DNA of 7,923 nt. It comes from CAVPGH01 sp046726955 (GTDB lineage: Bacteria; Acidobacteriota; Vicinamibacteria; Fen-336). Location of the stretch: positions 1 to 7,923 of the forward strand of contig JBKPBQ010000377.1 in assembly GCA_046726955.1 (NCBI GenBank), written 5' to 3'. Below the pieces are notes generated by a model. That model worked only from the letters and a program-made list of their open reading frames with translations, was not told where the DNA came from and did no database searches. Below are positions 1 through 6,575 of the stretch, one piece after another. A program made the position numbers and the translations under genes. Position 1 is the first letter of the stretch; every line of letters starts with the position of its first letter.

Positions 1-555
1 GTTGTGCACGGTCGTCTCGCTCTCCCGGCTCGTCCAGCCCGCTTCGAGGCGGACGAGCTCGATCCCTTTTCCCGCGATCGCCTCCAAAGCGCCCGCCGTG
101 CGGTCGCGCGCGGCGAGGCTGCGCCGCGATCCCTCGACGTAGAGGACCCTGCCGCCGCCCGGGAGGAGCTGGGCCATGATCCGGCCCTGGATGCGGCCCG
201 GGTCCAGCTCGTCGGCGCAGACGCACGAGAGCATGAGCTTCGGGAACTCGCGGCGGAGGCTGTCGAGATCGTCCTCGGAGCGATTGATGAAGACCCAGTG
301 CGTGCCGGCGCGCGCGGCGTCCCGCACGAGGTGGCCGAGCCCCCGGTCGCGCACGGCGAGGACGAGCAGCGCGTCGGGCCGCGGGGGGGCGGCGAGCCGC
401 CGGCCGATCTCCGTGAGCTGCGAGGCGAGGTCGTGGCCGCACCAGAAGACGTCCAGCGAGACGCTCGCCGCCTTGGCCGCCGCCTCCGCGTCTTCCCGCA
501 GGACCTGCTGGAAGTCGCTGTCGGCGTCGACGAGGCAGAAGGAGATCTGGGGCAA
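1..555 (-). CDS. Substrate-binding-protein-like domain protein (Peripla_BP_4/LacI-type fold), C-terminus beyond window
   Basis: The first 185 residues are present; the rest lies left of the window. The start MPQISFCLVDADSDFQQ resembles the first beta-strand and ligand-side loop of sugar-binding periplasmic proteins. Later segments fit the same type I fold: a DALLVLAVRD strand (residues 60-69), HWVFINRSEDD (86-96), GRIQGRIMAQLLPGGGRVLYVEG (near 120-142, the hinge-side helix and strand), then a helix with RDRTAGALEAI. There is no signal peptide or lipobox, so the domain probably acts in the cytoplasm, perhaps as a sensor or as part of a regulator. That is inference, because no DNA-binding or kinase domain is visible here. 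I chose the TTG start at 553-555 because a GAGG lies 5 nt upstream and the fold begins immediately. A TTG at 601-603 would add 16 residues unlike this family. The gene is divergent from the protease gene at 607. The family is fairly clear; ligand and role are unknown. Confidence 0.78.
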   Translation of the reverse strand, partial: MPQISFCLVDADSDFQQVLREDAEAAAKAASVSLDVFWCGHDLASQLTEIGRRLAAPPRPDALLVLAVRDRGLGHLVRDAARAGTHWVFINRSEDDLDSLRREFPKLMLSCVCADELDPGRIQGRIMAQLLPGGGRVLYVEGSRRSLAARDRTAGALEAIAGKGIELVRLEAGWTSRESETTVHN

Positions 556-560
556 GCCGC

Positions 561-564
561 CCTC
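561..564 (-). promoter_or_regulatory. Shine-Dalgarno (GAGG) for the TTG-start binding protein
   Basis: GAGG on the minus strand, 5 nt ahead of the TTG at 553-555. It supports that start over the upstream TTG at 601-603, whose nearest purine-rich element is about 21 nt away. Confidence 0.4.
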
Positions 565-606
565 GGGGCTGTCCCCAGGGTACTCGTTCCGGGGTATCCT
601 CAAAAG

Positions 607-2043
607 ATGACGTTTCTGGCCGCTCTCCTTCTAGCCGCCCTCCCCGTCCCCGAGCCGAACGCCGCCGAGTCCGTCGCCCTCCTGCAGGTCTATCGCTCCC
701 GCTTCGACTGGTCGCTGCCCTGGAAGCAGGAGGCCGTGGAGGCGAGCCTCGGCAGCGGCTTCCTCATCGAGGGCGGGCGGATCGTGACCAACGCCCACGT
801 GGTGGCGGACGCACGGCAAGTGCTCGTCCGCCGCCCGGACCAGGCCGACCCCTACGTGGCCACGGTGGAAGCCGTGGGCAACGACTGCGACCTCGCTGTG
901 CTGCGCGTCGCCGACGCCGGCTTCGGCAAGGGGATGAAGCCGCTGCGTCTCGGCAGCCTGCCCCGCTCGGGCAGCCGGGTCCTCACCTACGGCTTTCCGC
1001 TCGGCGGGCAGGACGTCTCGTCCACCGCGGGCATCGTGTCGCGCGTGGAGTCGCGCGGCTACGTCCACAGCGGCATCGACGCCCACCTCGTGGTGCAGAC
1101 GGACGCGGCCATCAATCCCGGCAACAGCGGCGGCCCCGTGGTGCAGGACGGCTACGTGGTCGGCGTCGCCTTCCAGGGCTTCCCGGGCTTCGACAACATG
1201 GGGTTCTTCATCCCGGTTCCGGTCGTCCGCCACTTCCTCGACGACCTCGAAGACGGCCAGTACGACGGCTATCCCGACTCCGGCCTCCAGACCTCGCCGC
1301 TGCTGTCCCCCGCCTACCGCCGCGAGCGTGGCCTGCCCGCGGGCAAGAGCGGGGTCGTGGTCGACCTCGTGGCTCCGGACAGCACGCTCGACGGCATCGT
1401 GAAGCCGCAGGACGTGATCACCTCCGTCGAGGGGGTCGCGGTCGCGGACGACGGCACCGTGCGTCTGGGCGACGCGCGGGTGACCTTCGAGCACCTCCTG
1501 GACCTGAAGCAGGTGGGCCAGACGGTGAAGCTCACCGTCTGGCGCGACGGCGCCGAGCAGGCGCTGACCGCGGTGTCGAAGCGCGTCGCCCGCTTCGACA
1601 ACAAGCGCAACCGCTACGGCGTCGCCCCCCGCTTCGTGATCTACGCCGGGCTCGTGTTCATGCCCCTCGACACGGAGCTCCTCAAGACCTACGGCCGGGG
1701 CTGGGCGCAGAGCGCCGACCGGAACCTCGTCTGGCACCAGCTCTTCCGCGAGGCCGAGCAGCCGGAGACGGCGGACCGCGAGGTCGTCGTGCTGACGCGC
1801 GTCCTCCGCCACGCCGCCAACGCGCAGATGACGTTCAACGGTCCGGTGGTGGTGGAGCGCATCAACGGGCGGGAGATCCAGTCGCTCGCCGACGTGGTCA
1901 CGGCGTTCGAATCGAACCAGGACCGCTTCCACCGGCTGGAGTTCGAGAACGCGGGAACGGAATCGCTCGAGCGGGAGAAGGCGTCACGGGCCCATGCCGA
2001 GATCCTCAAGCAGTATGCGATCGCGCGCGACCGCAACCTTTAG
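607..2043 (+). CDS. Exported Deg9/Deg2-type trypsin-like serine protease with PDZ and Deg-type C-terminal domain
   Basis: A 478-residue predicted periplasmic serine endopeptidase. Residues 1-20 form a short hydrophobic signal peptide. The trypsin-like domain spans about 22-215 and carries an intact triad: His64 in TNAHVV, Asp95 in NDCDLAVL, and Ser174 in NPGNSGGP. A PDZ domain follows at about 232-325, with the long loop (DDGTVRLGDARVTF) seen in plant Deg9/Deg2-type proteins. The C-terminal domain (about 338-478; GLVF at 348-351 and VVVLTRVLRHAANAQ near 393-407) matches the second, PDZ-like domain of that family. This differs from bacterial DegP, which has two ordinary PDZ domains. The ATG at 607 is chosen because it begins the signal peptide; the open frame upstream lies antisense to the binding-protein gene. 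No clear Shine-Dalgarno is seen. A TATCCT at 595-600 could be a -10 element that would make the transcript leaderless. The 3' end overlaps the next gene. Substrates are unknown; protein quality control is inferred from the family. Confidence 0.9.
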   Translation: MTFLAALLLAALPVPEPNAAESVALLQVYRSRFDWSLPWKQEAVEASLGSGFLIEGGRIVTNAHVVADARQVLVRRPDQADPYVATVEAVGNDCDLAVLRVADAGFGKGMKPLRLGSLPRSGSRVLTYGFPLGGQDVSSTAGIVSRVESRGYVHSGIDAHLVVQTDAAINPGNSGGPVVQDGYVVGVAFQGFPGFDNMGFFIPVPVVRHFLDDLEDGQYDGYPDSGLQTSPLLSPAYRRERGLPAGKSGVVVDLVAPDSTLDGIVKPQDVITSVEGVAVADDGTVRLGDARVTFEHLLDLKQVGQTVKLTVWRDGAEQALTAVSKRVARFDNKRNRYGVAPRFVIYAGLVFMPLDTELLKTYGRGWAQSADRNLVWHQLFREAEQPETADREVVVLTRVLRHAANAQMTFNGPVVVERINGREIQSLADVVTAFESNQDRFHRLEFENAGTESLEREKASRAHAEILKQYAIARDRNL

Positions 2044-3508
2044 CCTGCTGGTCGCGGCCGGCTGCGCCACTGCGCCCCGGCCGGCGGCGACGCCGTCCGT
2101 CCCCACTCCGCTCGAGCGGGCGAAGGCGGGCATCGTCACCCTGCGCGTCACCGGCCAGGAGTGGAACTGGAAGACGCCGTGGGCGAAGCAGCCGCCCTGG
2201 ACGCGCAGCCTCACCGGCCTCGTCGTCTCCGACCACCGGATTCTGGTCAGCAGCCCGGGAATCGGCAACCAGCTCCTCATCGAGGCCCAGAAGCTGGGCC
2301 GTGACCAGCGTACGCCGGCGCGGCTCGACTTGTTCGATCCCGAGGGACCGCTCGCGCTCGTAGCGGTGGACGATCCCGCGTTCTGGGAAGGCCTCGCGCC
2401 GTTGCCCATCGCGGACCGCGTTCCGACGTCGGGTGACGTGACCATCCACCGCTGGCCGCGCGTCGGACAGTTCGACTCCTCGTCGGGGAGCGTCCGGCAG
2501 GTGCGCAGCGGCCGCCACGGCTTCTCGCGCACGACGCTCCTCACCCTCGACGTCACCACGAGCGCCGACGCCGGCGACGGCGACGTGATCATGGCGGGCG
2601 GCCAGGTCGTGGGCCTCGCCACCGCGAAGTCCGGGGAGAGCGCGGCCGCGATCGCCGCTCCCGTGCTGCGCGCGTTCCTGGCCGCGGCCTCCACCGGGGG
2701 CTACCCGGGCTTCGCGCGGGCCGGCATCAGCTGGCAGGAGCTCACGAACCCCGCGCTCCGCGACTCGCTGGGGCTTTCTCCCGAGGAAGGCGGGATCAGG
2801 CTCACCCGCGTCCTGCCCCACGGTCCGGCCGCCGGCATTCTCGAGGTGGGCGACGTGCTCCTCGAGATCGCCGGCGTGCCCCTCGATCCGTCGGGGCAGT
2901 TCGAGCACCCTCTCTACGGCCGCCAGTCCTTCGGACTGCTGTTGACCGACGGACGGGGTCCCGGGGACACGCTCGAGATGCGCGTCCTCCGCAACGGCGA
3001 GCGCAAGACCGTCTCCATGGTCTTGACGCGAATGCCCACGGACACGGACCGCGTTCCCGCCTACGTCGTGGGCCGCGGGCCCGACTACGCCGTGCTGGGG
3101 GGGCTCGTCTTCCAGGACCTCTCCGGGCCCTACCTGAGCACGTGGGGCGATTTCAACCGGCGCGCGCCCCCACGGCTCCTGATCGCCAACGAGCGCGACG
3201 GCCTGCTGCCCACGGCCGAGCGTCCACGCATCGTGCTCCTCTCGAGCGTGCTGCCGGACGCCGCGAACCTCGGCTACCAGGACCTCCGCGACCTCATCGT
3301 CGTGCGGGTCAACGGCCGCGCGGTGGGCCAGGTCGACGACGTGCGCAAGGCCTTCCGCGAGCCGCAGGGGGGCTTCCACGTGATCGAGTTCCTTCCCGGC
3401 CAGGGTCCGGCCCGCATCGTCCTCGACGCGAAGGAGGTCCGGGAATCGGAAGCGCGCGTCTCCGCCGCCTACGGCGTTCCGGACCTGCGCACCGGCGACT
3501 CTAACTGA
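1994..3508 (+). CDS. Predicted lipoprotein: catalytically dead Deg9-like pseudoprotease with PDZ domains
   Basis: A 504-residue paralogue of the upstream protease with the same order of parts: degenerate trypsin-like domain (about 42-232), PDZ (about 250-346, with the same long loop), and Deg-type C-terminal domain (about 355-495; GLVF at 370-373, VLPDAANLGYQ and VVRVNGR matching the neighbour). Aligning the two by eye, the catalytic His falls on Pro88 (segment ILVSSPGIG), Asp on Pro119 (GPLALVAV), and Ser on Asp195 (DAGDGDVIMAGG, with no GNSGG motif). Proteolysis is therefore not expected. The N-terminus has Arg residues, a hydrophobic stretch and a lipobox-like VAAGC with Cys24 as likely lipidation site, so it is probably membrane-anchored. 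The start is uncertain: ATG 1994 (a weak GAAGG about 12 nt upstream) or ATG 2015, which also gives a compact lipoprotein signal. Either overlaps the protease gene, by 50 or 29 nt, suggesting coupled translation. It may serve as a scaffold, substrate adaptor or regulator of the active partner (inference). Confidence 0.85.
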   Translation: MPRSSSSMRSRATATFSLLVAAGCATAPRPAATPSVPTPLERAKAGIVTLRVTGQEWNWKTPWAKQPPWTRSLTGLVVSDHRILVSSPGIGNQLLIEAQKLGRDQRTPARLDLFDPEGPLALVAVDDPAFWEGLAPLPIADRVPTSGDVTIHRWPRVGQFDSSSGSVRQVRSGRHGFSRTTLLTLDVTTSADAGDGDVIMAGGQVVGLATAKSGESAAAIAAPVLRAFLAAASTGGYPGFARAGISWQELTNPALRDSLGLSPEEGGIRLTRVLPHGPAAGILEVGDVLLEIAGVPLDPSGQFEHPLYGRQSFGLLLTDGRGPGDTLEMRVLRNGERKTVSMVLTRMPTDTDRVPAYVVGRGPDYAVLGGLVFQDLSGPYLSTWGDFNRRAPPRLLIANERDGLLPTAERPRIVLLSSVLPDAANLGYQDLRDLIVVRVNGRAVGQVDDVRKAFREPQGGFHVIEFLPGQGPARIVLDAKEVRESEARVSAAYGVPDLRTGDSN

Positions 3509-3524
3509 AGCGGCGGGCTCGGCC

Positions 3525-4061
3525 TTGGGCACGCTATTCCTCGCCCTCGTCCTCGCGGCCGCACCGCCCGCGGAGACGCCCGCCGCGCGCGAGCAGGCGC
3601 GTCTGTGCGAGGACCTCGTGGGCGAGGCCGGCCTGCAGGCGTGCCGGCGCGCTCTCTCGCTCGTCCTCGCCCCCGGTCGCGTCGGGCCCGTACGCGAGCT
3701 CGTAGCCAAGCACCTCGTCTCGCTGGAACGCTGGGACGAGCTCGCCGAGCACCTCGCGGAGGACGTGCGTCTCCATCCCGAGAGCGCGCTCTGCCACTAC
3801 CGGCAGGGCTCGAACCTGCTCTTCGCCCTCGGCCGCGCCGAGGAGAGCCTCGCTCCGCTCGCGGAGGCGGTGCGGCTCGACTCCGCGAAGGCGGACTACC
3901 GCGCGGTCCACGCCCTCGCCCTGAACGCGGTGGGCCGCGTCGCGGAAGCGGCCGCGGAGTTCGAGGAGGCGCTTCGCCTCGATCCCGACGTCCTCGCCAG
4001 CCGGCCCGCGGCGCGCGCGGTCCTCGACGCCGTCCGGCGCGGCGAGCGCTGGCCTTCCTAG
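3525..4061 (+). CDS. Small exported TPR-repeat protein
   Basis: A 178-residue protein. Residues 1-14 (MGTLFLALVLAAAP) look like a short signal peptide with cleavage around Ala13 or later. A helical N-terminal part holds two cysteines, Cys28 and Cys40, that could form a disulfide in the periplasm. Tetratricopeptide-type helical pairs then occupy about 55-85 (LERWDELAEHLAEDVRLHPE), 87-120 (ALGRAEESLAPLAEAVRLDS) and 121-154 (NAVGRVAEAAAEFEEALRLDP). TPRs usually mediate protein-protein contacts, so it may be a partner of the two Deg-like proteins just upstream (inference from position). The start is TTG, 16 nt after the previous stop; no better start that keeps the signal peptide is visible, and no clear Shine-Dalgarno precedes it, which fits reinitiation within an operon. 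Confidence 0.78.
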   Translation: MGTLFLALVLAAAPPAETPAAREQARLCEDLVGEAGLQACRRALSLVLAPGRVGPVRELVAKHLVSLERWDELAEHLAEDVRLHPESALCHYRQGSNLLFALGRAEESLAPLAEAVRLDSAKADYRAVHALALNAVGRVAEAAAEFEEALRLDPDVLASRPAARAVLDAVRRGERWPS

Positions 4062-4071
4062 CGCGCGCCCC

Positions 4072-4551
4072 ATGCCCGATCCGCGGATCGCGCTGCTTCT
4101 CGACGGGATCGACGAGGCCTTCTCGGGGAAGTCGTGGCACGGGCCGAACCTCCTCGCCTCCGTGCGGCGGGTGCGCGCAAAGGAGGCGGCCAGGCGTCCG
4201 TCCGCCGGCCGTCACAACATCTGGGAGCTCACCGTGCACGCCGCCTACTGGAAGTACGCGGTGTGGCGACAGCTGACGGGAGCGCCCCGCGGCTCCTTCG
4301 CCCTCGGCGGGAGCAACTGGATCGCCTGCCCGTCTCCGCTCACCGAGAAGGACTGGAAAGACGCGGTCACGCTGCTCCAGACGGAGCATCGCCGGCTGCG
4401 CGAAGCGGTGGCGCGGCTGCCCGCCTCCGCTCTCGGCAAGGCGCCGAAGGGCAGCCGCTACACGCACGTCCGGATCATCCGCGGCATCGCCGCGCACGAC
4501 CTCTACCACGCCGGCCAGATCCAACTCCTCAAGCGGCTGGGAGCGCGGTAG
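4072..4551 (+). CDS. DinB/YfiT-like family protein (putative metal-dependent four-helix protein)
   Basis: A 159-residue protein of normal length for the DinB superfamily. The three metal-binding histidines typical of the family are visible: His56 in the segment WELTVHAAYW, then His142 and His146 in AHDLYHAGQIQLLK. The N-terminal helix (residues 1-35, with SWHGPNLLASV) and the C-terminal KRLG ending also fit. Members include thiol-dependent transferases and many uncharacterised stress-associated proteins; the substrate cannot be told from sequence. No signal peptide, so cytoplasmic, unlike the three exported products ahead of it. It starts 10 nt after the TPR gene stop without an obvious Shine-Dalgarno and is probably last in the run. 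Its stop lies 3 nt from that of the convergent HtrA gene. Confidence 0.87.
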   Translation: MPDPRIALLLDGIDEAFSGKSWHGPNLLASVRRVRAKEAARRPSAGRHNIWELTVHAAYWKYAVWRQLTGAPRGSFALGGSNWIACPSPLTEKDWKDAVTLLQTEHRRLREAVARLPASALGKAPKGSRYTHVRIIRGIAAHDLYHAGQIQLLKRLGAR

Positions 4552-4554
4552 TTC

Positions 4555-5967
4555 CTACTCGACTTCCTGGGTCAGGTACTGGAGCTGGCCCTTCCTCTCG
4601 ACCTGGAAGACGAGCGGCTCGCCACGCTTGGTGCGCTCGACGACGGTCCGCAGCTCGGAGAGCGAGCGCACCGACACCCCGTTGATGGCGTAGATGACGT
4701 CGCCGGGCGTGAGGTCCTCGTCCGTCCCCTCGCGGGCGCGCGCGGCGACGAGGACGCCTTCGGTCCCGCGGAGCTTGGGCAGGAGCTTCACGACCTCGTC
4801 GTCGAGCTCGACGGCGAGGACGCCGAGCCGGGGGACGAGGTTCTTCTCGGCCTCCACGAGGGCCACGAACCGCTCCGGGTCCTCCGGCTTCTCCGCCACC
4901 ACGACGGGGACGTCCTGCCGGCGCCCGTCGCGCAGCACCGTCACCGTCACCGTCGTGCCCGGCTCCTTCCGGTACATGTTGACCTCGAACTGCCGGCCGT
5001 TCTGCATCGGCTTGGCGTCGAGGGCGAGGACGACGTCGCCCACCCGCAGGTCCGCCTTCTCCGCGGCGCTGTCCGGCGCCACGTCGCCGAGGATGACGCT
5101 CCCTTCCTTGGGCAGCGACAGCCCGGCGGCGAGGGCCTGGGTGATCGTCTGCGCGCGCACCCCGATCGTGCCCCGGCGGAAGCGCCCGCCCTTCGCGCTG
5201 CGGAGGCGCTCGTAGACGGCCCGCACGATGTTGCTGGGGACGGCGAGGCCGATGCCTTCGCTGCCGCCGGACTGCGAGAGGATCGCCGTGTTGAGGCCCA
5301 CGACGCGCCCGCCGCTGTCCACGAGCGGCCCGCCGCTGTTGCCGGGGTTCACCGACGCGTCCGTCTGCACGTAGATCATCGGGTCGTCCGGCCGCAGCTG
5401 GCGCGCCACCGCGCTCACGACGCCCATGCTCACGGAGTTCTCGAGGCCGAGGGGGCTGCCGAACGCGAAGACGAGCTGGCCTTCGCGCAGGTTCTCGGAG
5501 TCTCCGAACGAGAGCGCCGTGAGGTCCTTCTCGCCCTCGAGCTTGAGAACGGCGAGATCGGTCTCGCGGTCGAGGCCGAGCACCTTCGCAGGGACACCGC
5601 GGCTGCGCGCGCGGAGGATGGACGAGCCCGGCGCGGGACGCGGCGCGAGGAGGAACACCTGCAGCCGCTCCGCGCCGTCCACGACGTGGGCGTTCGTGAC
5701 CACGTAGCCCTCGGGATCGACGACGACGCCCGAGCCCATCGAGCGGGAGCGGGCCACGAGGTTCGTTCCTCCGGGGCCCTGGCCCGTGGCGAGGCCCTTC
5801 GCCTCGATGCGGACGACGGACTGGGAGACGCGCTGGGCGAGGGCAGTGAACTCGTCGCTCAGCCGCTCGAGCCCGGCGGGGACGGGGGCGGCGGCCTTCT
5901 GCGCGAAGAGCGTCCCGGGCGCGACCGCGAAGGCGGCAACGACGGCGAGGGCGGCAGAGCGGCGCAT
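4555..5967 (-). CDS. htrA: Do/HtrA-type periplasmic serine protease with two PDZ domains
   Basis: A 470-residue DegP/HtrA-family endopeptidase and chaperone of the envelope. A signal peptide covers residues 1-22 (ending TLFAQ). The protease domain (about 35-255) has a complete triad: His94 in TNAHVV, Asp137 in RETDLAVLKLE, and Ser211 in NPGNSGGPLV. A 19-residue stretch near 106-124 with APRPAPG lies between the His strand and the AKVLGLD strand, where many homologues have only a short hairpin. PDZ1 spans about 265-358 (GTIGVRAQTIT, RVGDVVLALDAKP) and PDZ2 about 380-458 (RLGVLAVELDD, LTPGDVIYAINGVSV). Total length matches the DegP/DegQ class. The ATG at 5965-5967 is set by GGAGG 7 nt upstream and by the signal peptide; an open extension of 76 residues further upstream has no such support and crosses the divergent gene. 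It is convergent with the DinB gene and divergent from the DUF4440 gene. It is clearly a different Deg subfamily from the 607-3508 pair. Confidence 0.94.
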   Translation of the reverse strand: MRRSAALAVVAAFAVAPGTLFAQKAAAPVPAGLERLSDEFTALAQRVSQSVVRIEAKGLATGQGPGGTNLVARSRSMGSGVVVDPEGYVVTNAHVVDGAERLQVFLLAPRPAPGSSILRARSRGVPAKVLGLDRETDLAVLKLEGEKDLTALSFGDSENLREGQLVFAFGSPLGLENSVSMGVVSAVARQLRPDDPMIYVQTDASVNPGNSGGPLVDSGGRVVGLNTAILSQSGGSEGIGLAVPSNIVRAVYERLRSAKGGRFRRGTIGVRAQTITQALAAGLSLPKEGSVILGDVAPDSAAEKADLRVGDVVLALDAKPMQNGRQFEVNMYRKEPGTTVTVTVLRDGRRQDVPVVVAEKPEDPERFVALVEAEKNLVPRLGVLAVELDDEVVKLLPKLRGTEGVLVAARAREGTDEDLTPGDVIYAINGVSVRSLSELRTVVERTKRGEPLVFQVERKGQLQYLTQEVE

Positions 5968-5974
5968 CGCGGAT

Positions 5975-5979
5975 CCTCC
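5975..5979 (-). promoter_or_regulatory. Shine-Dalgarno (GGAGG) fixing the HtrA start
   Basis: Perfect GGAGG on the minus strand, 7 nt ahead of the ATG at 5965-5967. It decides the start directly before the signal peptide, against longer in-frame openings reaching to 6195. Confidence 0.75.
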
Positions 5980-6042
5980 GTGAGCCTTCGGCAAGGTGTC
6001 GGATTGTACTGCGCCGCGATACGATCGGCCGCCCTTTCCATC

Positions 6043-6048
6043 GGGAGG
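6043..6048 (+). promoter_or_regulatory. Shine-Dalgarno (GGGAGG) fixing the DUF4440-protein start
   Basis: GGGAGG lies 4 nt ahead of the ATG at 6053. It supports that start over the in-frame upstream opening at 5996, which would place 19 extra residues in front of the signal peptide. Confidence 0.65.
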
Positions 6049-6052
6049 TCCC

Positions 6053-6469
6053 ATGAGCCGCGCTCTCGCCGCCGCTTTGCTTCTCCTCGGCGCCGCCGCC
6101 GCCGATGCGCCGGATCCCGCGCGCGAAGCTGCCGCGGTGCTCGATGCCCAGATCGCGGCATGGAACCGCGGCGACCTCGAGGCGTTCTGCGCCACCTACG
6201 CGGACGACGCCGTCTTCGCCTCCCCGACCGGTCTCAACCGCGGCCGCCAGTCCGTGCTCGCGCGCTACCGCAAGCGCTATCCCGATCGCGCCGCCATGGG
6301 CACGCTCGCCTTCGAGAAGGAGGACGTCCGCGCCACCGCCGACACCGTGTCGATCGTCGCGCGCTGGCGGCTCTCCTACAGCGACAAGCCGGAGGCGAGC
6401 GGCCTCACGCTCGTCGTCATGAAGCGGACCCCGGACGGCTGGCGGCTCGTCCAGGACGCCTCGATGTGA
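6053..6469 (+). CDS. Exported SnoaL-like / DUF4440 (NTF2-fold) protein
   Basis: A 138-residue protein. Residues 1-18 are a signal peptide (MSRALAAALLLLGAAAADA). The rest fits the compact NTF2-like fold of the DUF4440/SnoaL-like group: an N-terminal helix with AAWNRGDLEAFCATYADDAVF (about 36-55), a helical RGRQSVLARYRKRYP (about 63-77), beta-strands around 83-125, and a final strand DGWRLVQDAS (128-137). Homologues include polyketide-processing enzymes, ketosteroid-isomerase-like proteins and many proteins of unknown role that bind small hydrophobic ligands. No specific catalytic residue can be assigned. The start is set by a GGGAGG 4 nt upstream. The gene is divergent from htrA; being exported too, it may share an envelope context, but a functional link is not shown. 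Confidence 0.85.
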   Translation: MSRALAAALLLLGAAAADAPDPAREAAAVLDAQIAAWNRGDLEAFCATYADDAVFASPTGLNRGRQSVLARYRKRYPDRAAMGTLAFEKEDVRATADTVSIVARWRLSYSDKPEASGLTLVVMKRTPDGWRLVQDASM

Positions 6470-6546
6470 CGTGACGCCGCGCGCCGGGCGCCGGTTTTCG
6501 GTCGCCCGCCAAGCCGCCTAAGTCCCCTGTTTCCAGTCGTGACGCC

Positions 6547-6564
6547 TTGGAATCGTTATTGCTC
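6547..6564 (+). promoter_or_regulatory. Possible sigma-54 (-24/-12) promoter
   Basis: TTGG, then TTGCT, with exactly 10 nt between the GG (6549-6550) and GC (6561-6562) dinucleotides, as sigma-54 requires. The -24 part (TTGGAAT) matches only partly the usual TGGCAC. The expected transcription start near 6574 falls just before a hairpin and about 37 nt ahead of the ATG at 6611. No enhancer-binding site is identified, and the match could be chance. Confidence 0.33.
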
Positions 6565-6575
6565 CCTCTGGCCCG

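Larger units (their letters stand above)
5968..6052. promoter_or_regulatory. 85-bp divergent promoter region between htrA and the DUF4440 gene
   Basis: Two divergent genes share this spacer, so both promoters must lie in or near it. On the minus strand TACAAT (6003-6008) is a good -10 match about 36 nt ahead of the HtrA ATG, but no -35 match is found 17 bp upstream. On the plus strand TACGAT (6020-6025) is a weaker -10 candidate without a convincing -35. No operator-like palindrome stands out. Confidence 0.35.

Noticed and set aside
4..606. Upstream in-frame extension of the protease gene
   Set aside because: It would put about 200 residues before the signal peptide and lies antisense to a well-supported minus-strand binding-protein gene.
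631..1932. Long open frame antisense to the Deg9-like protease
   Set aside because: Its translation is rich in Arg, His, Ala and Gly without domains, as expected for the shadow frame of a GC-rich gene; the plus-strand frame has an intact catalytic triad.
2006..3709. 567-residue antisense open frame over the pseudoprotease gene
   Set aside because: Low-complexity Arg/Ala/Gly-rich translation that crosses two plus-strand genes with clear family features; a composition artefact.
5968..6195. 76-residue N-terminal extension of HtrA
   Set aside because: The GGAGG and signal peptide mark the start at 5967, and the extension overlaps the divergent DUF4440 gene.
6473..6530. GC-rich repeats after the DUF4440 gene as a terminator
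   Set aside because: Only a 4-bp GCGC stem or a 3-bp CCG/CGG stem is found near the TTTT; too weak to call a rho-independent terminator.
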